From Gemmatimonadaceae bacterium (lineage in GTDB: Bacteria; Gemmatimonadota; Gemmatimonadetes; Gemmatimonadales; Gemmatimonadaceae), in contig JACMLX010000122.1 in NCBI GenBank assembly GCA_014379355.1, positions 1-62,196 of the forward strand: 62,196 nucleotides of DNA. The letters run 5' to 3'. This document shows positions 56,183-62,196 of this stretch, in pieces. The notes below the pieces were generated by a model. That model saw nothing but the letters and a program-made list of their open reading frames with translations. It was not told the DNA's origin and did no database searches. Both the position numbers and the translations under genes were made by a program. How positions within the stretch are numbered: the stretch's first letter is position 1; every line of letters starts with the position of its first letter.

Positions 56183-56802
56183 TGTGCGCTCCGGTCGCCG
56201 CCAATCCGTGCACGAGCAGACGGCTTCTGTGCGTCAGTTGTTCCAAGGCCCCATGCGCGACGATTCGCGATGATCGTACCCGCGAGCAATCGACGCCCCC
56301 GCGAGATGCGACTCATCACGGTGCCGATCGGAATGCCGGCAATTTCCGCGATCTCGTGATACTTGAAGCCATCGATGTCATGCAGTTCGACGGCCGTCGC
56401 GAAGTCTTCGGGAATCAGTGTCAGCGCCTTCGCGAGCATTTCACTGTCCAGCCGCGCCGCGACTTCGCTGAACACGACGTCGGTGTCGCCGCCGATCAGT
56501 TCCTCGTGCGCCTGTTCCAGGCGCGTGATGTCGACCAGTTGCCGACGACGGTCCGACTTTTCGCTCACGTCGCTCAGCACACTGCGCAGGATGCGATACA
56601 GCCACGGCCGCGCCTTCTCGGCGTCGCGGAGATCCGCGAAACACAGCCACGCCTTGATGCAGGTATCCTGCACGGCGTCCTCGGCATCGCCGACCGACGA
56701 CGTGCGCCGCTGGGCGAACCGGAGGAGGCGATCCAGATGCGGCAGCACCAGCGCCTGGAAGCGCGCGTGCTGCTCTTCGATGGGGAGGGCGGATTGCGTC
56801 AC
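56179..56802 (-). CDS. ECF-type RNA polymerase sigma factor
   Basis: 207 residues from the GTG at 56802. Region 2 (DAEDAVQDTCIKAWLCF... RPWLYRILRSVLSD) and region 4 (TAVELHDIDGFKYHEIAEIAGIPIGTVMSRI) are complete, typical of small ECF factors. It heads the leftward operon sigma/anti-sigma/barrel/cupredoxin/receptor kinase and is divergent from an amidohydrolase. A GGAATA-N16-CGTCTG element directly upstream suggests autoregulation. About 30 extra C-terminal residues are basic and low-complexity. Confidence 0.93.
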   Translation of the reverse strand: MTQSALPIEEQHARFQALVLPHLDRLLRFAQRRTSSVGDAEDAVQDTCIKAWLCFADLRDAEKARPWLYRILRSVLSDVSEKSDRRRQLVDITRLEQAHEELIGGDTDVVFSEVAARLDSEMLAKALTLIPEDFATAVELHDIDGFKYHEIAEIAGIPIGTVMSRISRGRRLLAGTIIANRRAWGLGTTDAQKPSARARIGGDRSAQ

Positions 56803-56809
56803 GGATCGG

Positions 56810-56837
56810 CAGACGGAGTCGGTCTGGAAACTATTCC
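56810..56837 (-). promoter_or_regulatory. Candidate ECF-sigma promoter of the sigma operon
   Basis: On the minus strand GGAATA and CGTCTG are separated by 16 bp, the form expected of ECF promoters (GGAA-type -35, CGTC-type -10). The -10 ends 8 nt before the GTG start, implying a nearly leaderless message. Confidence 0.4.
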
Positions 56838-56956
56838 CCGGGTCGGCGGCCGGACGACGGCGCCGTGGCGATCGCCCGCTCTGCCTTCACGGCGGAGGCG
56901 TATCGGGCTATCTAGGAAACGACGCAGCCCCTTCACTCCCGCCACGGAACGCCCGC

Positions 56957-58477
56957 ATGAAATTCGCCTTCGTCGTCCCCGCGGTCATGGCACTCGCCGT
57001 ATCGGCCAGCTTCGGTCCGCACACGCCCTCACGAGAGTCGGTCGACATCCTGATCACCGGCGGCACCGTCGTCACGATGGACTCGTCGCGACGCGTCCTC
57101 GATGACGGCGCGGTGGCCATCCGGGCCGATCGCATCATCGCCGTCGGGTCGACGACGGACCTGGTCGAGCGCTTTTCGGGTCGCCAGGTCATCGACGCGA
57201 GGAAGAAGATCGTGATGCCCGGCCTCATCGATGGCCACGGACATGCCGGGCATGGCCTCGTCAAATCGCTCGGCATGGACCTCGACCAGTTCTATCCGGC
57301 GACCGAGAAACTCTACGCACGCGGCTCGACGGTCGATTTCTGGCGAGCCGACGCGTTGCTCACCGGCGTCGAACGGGTGCGCTTCGGCGTCACGACGGCA
57401 CTCAGCTTCTTCGGCGGCGGCGACATGATCATGCGCACCGATGATGCGAAGTATGGCGACGCGTACCTGCAGGCGACAAAGGATGTCGGTATCCGTTATT
57501 TCCTCGCCGTCGGACCGCGGCGCCAGCCGTTTCCGAAAACCTACACTGACTGGGGTGGAGGCACCGCGCGCGATGTGCCGGTGAGCTTCGAACAGCAGCT
57601 CGCCGTCTCCGAAGCGCTGATCACGCGCTGGCACGGGCAGGGCGACGGGCGCATCAATCTCGCCGTCACGTTCCCGACGCACATTCCGGCCGAACACAAC
57701 ATCACCGGTGCCGCACTCGATGAACTGAAGGCGCATGCGCGGATCACCCGTGCGTTGTCACGGCAGCACCACCTGCTCTTCACGCAGGACGGGCACACGA
57801 CCGGGTCGGTCAAGTTCGCCGACGAGATCGGGCTGCTCGGTCCCGACGCGATACTCTCGCATGCGACGGAATTCACGGACGAGGAGATTGCGATCCTCAA
57901 GCGCACCGACACGCGCATCGTGCACAACCCGAGTGCGAATGCCGCGACCCGCCGTCGCTTCCAGCTCGTCGAGCTGCTCGACGCCGGCGTCACGGTGATG
58001 CTCGGTTCCGACGGTGTCGCGCCGGACCGCAGCTTCGACATGTTCCGCCACATGTTCCAGGCGATGCGATATCACCGCTTCTACTGGCATGACACGAACG
58101 TGCTGCCGGCCGGCAAGGCCCTCGAGATGGTGACCGTCGATGCGGCGAAAGCGCTGGGCCTCGAGCGTGAGATCGGCTCGCTCGAAGTCGGCAAGAAGGC
58201 CGATGTGATCCTCATCGACTGGTGGCGGCCGCACATGATGCCGATGAACATGCCGCTGTATCGCGTCGCGTACTTCGCGAATGGGAACGACGTCAGCACG
58301 ACCATCGTGAACGGGCGCGTCCTGATGCGCGATCGGAAGGTGCTGAGCGTCAATGAGGACGACGTGCTGACGCTGGCGCAGCGCGAGACGGAGGCGGCGA
58401 TCCGTCGCACAGGTCTCGACTCGCTGCGACAGACGCCGGTCGGGTTCTGGGGACGGAGCCGCCTGCCGAAAAAATGA
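56957..58477 (+). CDS. Exported amidohydrolase family protein
   Basis: 506 residues from ATG 56957; the frame is open upstream but a signal peptide starts here (KFAFVVPAVMALAVSAS). The metal-dependent hydrolase core has the HxH ligand pair His94/His96 (DGHGHAGHG), a later His in LSHATEFTDEE, and Asp in MLGSDGVAPDR. The composite beta-sandwich ends are visible (DILITGGTVV; GKKADVILID). The substrate is not identifiable; relatives are chlorohydrolases, deaminases and imidazolonepropionase-like enzymes. It is divergent from the ECF sigma gene. Confidence 0.88.
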   Translation: MKFAFVVPAVMALAVSASFGPHTPSRESVDILITGGTVVTMDSSRRVLDDGAVAIRADRIIAVGSTTDLVERFSGRQVIDARKKIVMPGLIDGHGHAGHGLVKSLGMDLDQFYPATEKLYARGSTVDFWRADALLTGVERVRFGVTTALSFFGGGDMIMRTDDAKYGDAYLQATKDVGIRYFLAVGPRRQPFPKTYTDWGGGTARDVPVSFEQQLAVSEALITRWHGQGDGRINLAVTFPTHIPAEHNITGAALDELKAHARITRALSRQHHLLFTQDGHTTGSVKFADEIGLLGPDAILSHATEFTDEEIAILKRTDTRIVHNPSANAATRRRFQLVELLDAGVTVMLGSDGVAPDRSFDMFRHMFQAMRYHRFYWHDTNVLPAGKALEMVTVDAAKALGLEREIGSLEVGKKADVILIDWWRPHMMPMNMPLYRVAYFANGNDVSTTIVNGRVLMRDRKVLSVNEDDVLTLAQRETEAAIRRTGLDSLRQTPVGFWGRSRLPKK

Positions 58478-58584
58478 GCGGCGTGACCACCCTGCGACCT
58501 GGAGCGCATGTGCGCGCGTTGCAGTCCGCGATCTCCGGATGCGCGACTCTGGCGCCCGAGTCGACACGCGCTTGATTGATTGTC

Positions 58585-60150
58585 ATGCCGATTCCATCCA
58601 CTGTCGTCCGCCGATCGTCCGCGGTCATCGCCGCGCTGCTGCTCGGCGCCTCGCTTCTTGCTGCGCAGGCCACGTACGCACCACCGCAGGGTGTGCTCGC
58701 ACCGAGCACCCGCGCCTGGGCGGCGATGCGCGAGGCCGACATTCGCCGCGATCTGTTCGCGATGGCATCACCTGCCATGCGCGGTCGCGAAGGCGGGACG
58801 CTCGATGAGATGAAGGCCTCAATCTGGGTGGCCGAGCAGTATGCGAAGATCGGGCTCGTGCCGATGGGCGACGATGGCACCTGGTTTCAGTGGTTCATGA
58901 TCACACGCACGCGAGTCAGCGCGTCGGCGAGCAGTGTGTCGCTCGCGGGAAAGTCACTGACATTGCATCGCGATGTCGTCCCGCTCACGGGATTTCCCGT
59001 CGAGGCCTCGGGCGCGGTGCTGTGGCTCGCCAATCCGCTCGATACCACCGTCGACGTGCGCGGCCGGATCGTGGCCACGCCGGTGCAGGTACCGCCGCCG
59101 GCATCCGTGCGCACGACGAGTTACCCGACGCGCGTTCGGTATTCCGAAGCCGCCACGGCGGCGACGCTGCGTACCATCACGCGTCGTGGTGCACTCGCCG
59201 TGCTGGTGGTCGCCAGCGATTCCGTCGATGCCTCGTTCGATGCGATTGCCGTGCAGCGCGAGCGTGGCACGTACGACGTCGACCGTGCGACGCCGCGGAC
59301 CTACGGTGGCTCCGATCGCGTCGCTCCGGTGCCGGTCGCCGGCGCGGGAGCGTCGCCGGCGTTTCTCGTGCGCGCATCACTCGGACCCGCGTTGCGTGAG
59401 CAGGGCACCATCACGCTGTCGGTGCGCCTCGAGCGATTCGACGTCCCGGGTGTCAATGTGATCGGCGCACTGCGTGGTACCGATCCAGCGCTTCGCGACG
59501 AATGGCTGCTCTACAGTTCACATCAGGATGCGAACGGCGTCCGCGTGCTCGCCAGCGGCGACTCGGTCCTGGCGGGCGCGGATGACAATGCCAGCGTGAG
59601 TGTGGCGCAGTTCGCGGCCGCGCGCGCCTTCGTCGCCCAGCGTCCGAAGCGGAGCCTGCTCTTCGTGCATCACGGCAGCGAGGAACGTGGCCTGCTCGGC
59701 TCCCGCTATCACTCGGCGCATCCTGTCGTGCCCATCGCGAACGTCGTCGCCGTGCTGAATGGAGACATGATCGGCCGCAACAATCCCGATACCGCCGCGC
59801 TGCTCGGTGTACAGCCGCCACATCGCAGCTCGACGGACCTTGTGAACTGGGCACTCGCTGCGAACGCACGCAGTGGCAAGTTCGTCATCGATACGCTCTG
59901 GGACCGACCGACACATCCGGAAGGCTGGTACTTCCGCAGCGATCACGCGCCGTATGCCCGCCTCGGTGTTCCGGCGCTGATGTACACCACGAACCTGCAC
60001 GACGACTATCACACGGCGGGCGACATCCCGGAACGCATCGACTATCCGAAACTGTTGCGCATGACACAGTGGATGTACCTGACCGGATGGTACGCGGCGA
60101 ATGCGGCGAAACGTCCGGCGGTGGATGCAGGGTTCCGGCTCGAGCGATAG
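58585..60150 (+). CDS. M28 family metallopeptidase (aminopeptidase-like)
   Basis: 521 residues from ATG 58585; TTG 58576 is an alternative. A signal peptide ends SLLAAQ. A PA-like inserted domain spans ~130-260. The M28 catalytic domain has the zinc-binding order SSHQDANG, GADDNAS, HGSEERGLLG, NGDMIGR and DYHTAGDIPE. It is a secreted zinc exopeptidase or peptide hydrolase. It follows the amidohydrolase by 107 nt and could share its operon. Confidence 0.93.
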   Translation: MPIPSTVVRRSSAVIAALLLGASLLAAQATYAPPQGVLAPSTRAWAAMREADIRRDLFAMASPAMRGREGGTLDEMKASIWVAEQYAKIGLVPMGDDGTWFQWFMITRTRVSASASSVSLAGKSLTLHRDVVPLTGFPVEASGAVLWLANPLDTTVDVRGRIVATPVQVPPPASVRTTSYPTRVRYSEAATAATLRTITRRGALAVLVVASDSVDASFDAIAVQRERGTYDVDRATPRTYGGSDRVAPVPVAGAGASPAFLVRASLGPALREQGTITLSVRLERFDVPGVNVIGALRGTDPALRDEWLLYSSHQDANGVRVLASGDSVLAGADDNASVSVAQFAAARAFVAQRPKRSLLFVHHGSEERGLLGSRYHSAHPVVPIANVVAVLNGDMIGRNNPDTAALLGVQPPHRSSTDLVNWALAANARSGKFVIDTLWDRPTHPEGWYFRSDHAPYARLGVPALMYTTNLHDDYHTAGDIPERIDYPKLLRMTQWMYLTGWYAANAAKRPAVDAGFRLER

Positions 60151-60278
60151 GCCGTCCCACGGAATGTTCGGCCATGCGCACTGCCTGTCCGTGTCACCGT
60201 CATGCGACGCATCGCTTCGCTGTGGCGCGTGGCCGCCCGTGATGTGCGGGTGAGCGCCGGCTCTCGCCGCTGCGGCGA

Positions 60279-61529
60279 ATGATGCGAAGCCAGTCGGTGC
60301 GCGTGCTCCTTGCGCTGGCTGCAGGGCTGGCGCTCGGCATGGGCGCCGCAACTCGCAGCGATGCAGTGTTCCGCATTGCCGTGCCAGTCGCCGACGTGAT
60401 CGGGACACTGTGGACGAATGCCATCCGGATGACGGTCATCCCGCTCGTGGCGGCGCTCACCGTGGCGTCGGTTGCCGGCGCGGGCGCGACGGCAGCGCTC
60501 AAGCGCGCCATGGGACGCGCGGTGGCGGTGTTCGTGACCCTGCTCCTCGCCGGCGGTGTGCTGGCAGCGGTGATCGGGACGATCGCCTTCGCCGACTTCG
60601 TCCTCCCGCCAGACGTTGCCGATCGTGTGCGCGCGACGGCGCCTGCCGTTGGTACGACGCCCGTGCTGCCGACGCTCGCCCAGCGCATGATCGAGATCAT
60701 TCCGGTCAATCCCGTCAAGGCCGCGGCGGATGGTGCACTGCTGCCGCTGGTGATCTTCGCGCTCGCACTTGGCTTCGCATTGAAGCGAATCGCACCAGAG
60801 CGACGTGACGTCGTGGTGGAGTTCTGTCGCGGTATCGCCGATGCACTGCTGGTGGTCGTCGGCTGGGTGATTTCAGTTGCGCCGATCGGTGTGTTCGCTC
60901 TGGCCTTCGCGCTCGGCGCGCGACTCGGTGTCTCGAGCGTGGGCGCGCTCGCCCGTTACATCGGCACGCTGTCACTGGTGCTGATCATCTTCACGCTGCT
61001 GCTGTATCCGATGGTGGTGCTACTCGGGAAGGTGTCGCTGCGCCGTTTCGTGGACGCCGTGACGCCAGCGCAAGCGCTTGCCGCCGGCTCACGCTCGTCG
61101 CTCAGCGCGTTGCCGACGATGATCGTCGCGGCGCGTGACCGGCTCGGGCTGCAGGCAACGGCGAGCGGATTCGTGCTGCCGTTCGCCGTGTCGATCTTCC
61201 GGGTGAACGTACCGATGGCATGGGTCGTCGGCGTGATCTTCCTCGGACGCCTGTATGGTGTCGAGACGGGAGTGATGCTGCTCGCGAGCGTCATCATGAC
61301 GTCGACGCTGCTCAGTTTCAGTGTGCCCGGAATCCCGTCGGGCAGCCTCTTCATCCTCGCGCCGCTGCTCGTGGAGCTCGGCCTGCCGGCGGAATCCGTC
61401 GGCATCCTGATCGCGGTGGACGTCATTCCGGACATCTTCAAGACCACGGCCAATGTGACCGCACACATGACGGCCGCGGTGCTCTCCACCGGCGGTGCAT
61501 CGCGCGCTGATGATGCTCCAGTGCCATGA
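60279..61529 (+). CDS. Dicarboxylate/amino acid:cation symporter family protein
   Basis: 416 residues with eight membrane segments and hairpin loops typical of the DAACS/SLC1 fold. The first hairpin contains a serine-rich part (AAGSRSSLSALPTM). The second region has VIPDIFKTTANVTAHM, the equivalent of the D-x3-N substrate motif. The conserved NMDGT cation-binding motif is not recognisable; the place reads SIFRVNVPM. Substrate specificity is thus uncertain. Its 3' end faces the lolA gene with a 34-nt gap. Confidence 0.87.
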   Translation: MMRSQSVRVLLALAAGLALGMGAATRSDAVFRIAVPVADVIGTLWTNAIRMTVIPLVAALTVASVAGAGATAALKRAMGRAVAVFVTLLLAGGVLAAVIGTIAFADFVLPPDVADRVRATAPAVGTTPVLPTLAQRMIEIIPVNPVKAAADGALLPLVIFALALGFALKRIAPERRDVVVEFCRGIADALLVVVGWVISVAPIGVFALAFALGARLGVSSVGALARYIGTLSLVLIIFTLLLYPMVVLLGKVSLRRFVDAVTPAQALAAGSRSSLSALPTMIVAARDRLGLQATASGFVLPFAVSIFRVNVPMAWVVGVIFLGRLYGVETGVMLLASVIMTSTLLSFSVPGIPSGSLFILAPLLVELGLPAESVGILIAVDVIPDIFKTTANVTAHMTAAVLSTGGASRADDAPVP

Positions 61530-61563
61530 CGCAACGAGCGACACCGGCGACGAGCGCGCAGTG

Positions 61564-62196
61564 TCACATCCCCTTCATCATCGCCGCCTGATCGACCACC
61601 GTCACGCCTCGCGGCACGCTGAATGAAAACGCATCCGCCGCGAGTGTCACGCCACGCGTGATCGTCGTGAAGCTCAGGGTGCGCATGACACCGGAGTGCT
61701 CCGTGACCTCGAGCTGCTTGAGCATGCCGCTCGCCGGCACGACCCACAGCACGGCGCGCGAGAAGCCCATGTCACTCTTCGGCACCAGCACCAGCTTTCG
61801 AAGCGATGTCCCGGCAAGTGGCGAGAGACCGCCATCCGTCACCGTGAACTTCCGCGACGGCGACGTGAAGAACTGACCGACCAGATCGATCCCACCAGGG
61901 GCGCCCGGACCCACTGGCATCTTGATCACCTGATTCGGTGTCGCACTCGGCACATACACCCACAGCGTCTTGCCATCGCTCACTATGCGATCGTTCGCCG
62001 GCTGCGAAAAATTCACGCTGAAGACCCCCGGTCCGCGTTGCAGATAGCTGCCGGCGCTCGCCGTCTCGCTGGACGTGATCGGATTCTTCACGCGCTGCGT
62101 GAACTCGGCGCGCAAACCGCGCGAGCCGGTGTACAGGCCCGCCGTGCGCTCGAGCAGTGCCGCCGCGGATGCCGGCGTCAATGCAGCGGCCGGCGA
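61564..62196 (-). CDS. lolA: Outer-membrane lipoprotein carrier LolA (5' end outside window)
   Basis: The frame runs to the window edge, so the signal peptide lies outside; 210 residues are visible. LolA features are LRAEFTQRV, GSYLQRGPGVFSVNFSQP, ISDGKTLWVYVP-like (VSDGKTLWVYVPS), VGQFFTSPS and the beta-sheet C-terminal half. LolA shuttles lipoproteins across the periplasm from LolCDE to LolB or the outer membrane. The gene is convergent with the symporter gene. Confidence 0.87.
   Translation of the reverse strand, partial: SPAAALTPASAAALLERTAGLYTGSRGLRAEFTQRVKNPITSSETASAGSYLQRGPGVFSVNFSQPANDRIVSDGKTLWVYVPSATPNQVIKMPVGPGAPGGIDLVGQFFTSPSRKFTVTDGGLSPLAGTSLRKLVLVPKSDMGFSRAVLWVVPASGMLKQLEVTEHSGVMRTLSFTTITRGVTLAADAFSFSVPRGVTVVDQAAMMKGM

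Overview
This is a gene-dense, GC-rich (roughly two-thirds G+C by eye) bacterial chromosome segment. The cell is Gram-negative by content: a LolA-type carrier, a TonB-dependent receptor, a beta-barrel protein and a PEP-CTERM protein are all present. Many histidine kinases and eukaryote-type Ser/Thr kinases, GTG starts, 4-nt stop/start overlaps, and the mix of sugar and peptide enzymes suggest Gemmatimonadota (Gemmatimonas-like). That assignment is inference from gene content, not from a marker-gene comparison. I see no rRNA, tRNA, CRISPR array, insertion sequence or prophage.

Layout. 1-5377: a membrane NtrY-like histidine kinase (cut by the window edge) and a Ser/Thr kinase carrying an N-terminal pseudokinase. 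5381-9616: an aldehyde dehydrogenase, a divergent AI-2E-type permease, and ComM/YifB. 9726-15945: signalling block with a four-PAS hybrid kinase, a lone receiver, a membrane-anchored unknown, a sigma-54 activator and a GNAT enzyme. 15946-20261: an aldehyde dehydrogenase, signal peptidase I and an RpoD/SigA-type sigma factor, framed by two inverted copies of a previously unannotated ~275-bp palindromic repeat. 20262-26952: YajQ, a PLP enzyme, a complete pstSCA system with two different PstB proteins, and a MarR-GNAT fusion. 27068-35246: rimO-hemL-spoIID-like genes, a Gfo/Idh/MocA protein, a DUF4105 (Lnb-like) membrane protein and a hybrid kinase. 35319-41611: a small secreted protein, then the housekeeping string prfA-prmC-ylbF-tmk-ctp-DUF2520. 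41884-50059: sugar-uptake and catabolism genes (DUF1080 hydrolase, large TonB-dependent receptor, TIM-barrel isomerase, MFS sugar porter, fructokinase). 50255-56802: a PEP-CTERM protein facing a five-gene leftward operon. 56957-62196: an amidohydrolase, an M28 peptidase, a DAACS-type symporter and a LolA-type protein cut by the window end.

The most interesting unit is the leftward operon from 56802 to 50942: ECF sigma factor, zinc-finger anti-sigma factor, beta-barrel outer-membrane protein, cupredoxin with a complete type-1 copper ligand set, and a Cache-HAMP receptor whose output is a Ser/Thr kinase. The gene order suggests an envelope copper- or redox-linked sensory pathway. Other points of note are the paired PstB proteins whose motif losses fall on one composite ATP site, the in-register palindromic repeats, and an 18-bp operator-like palindrome on the TonB receptor promoter.
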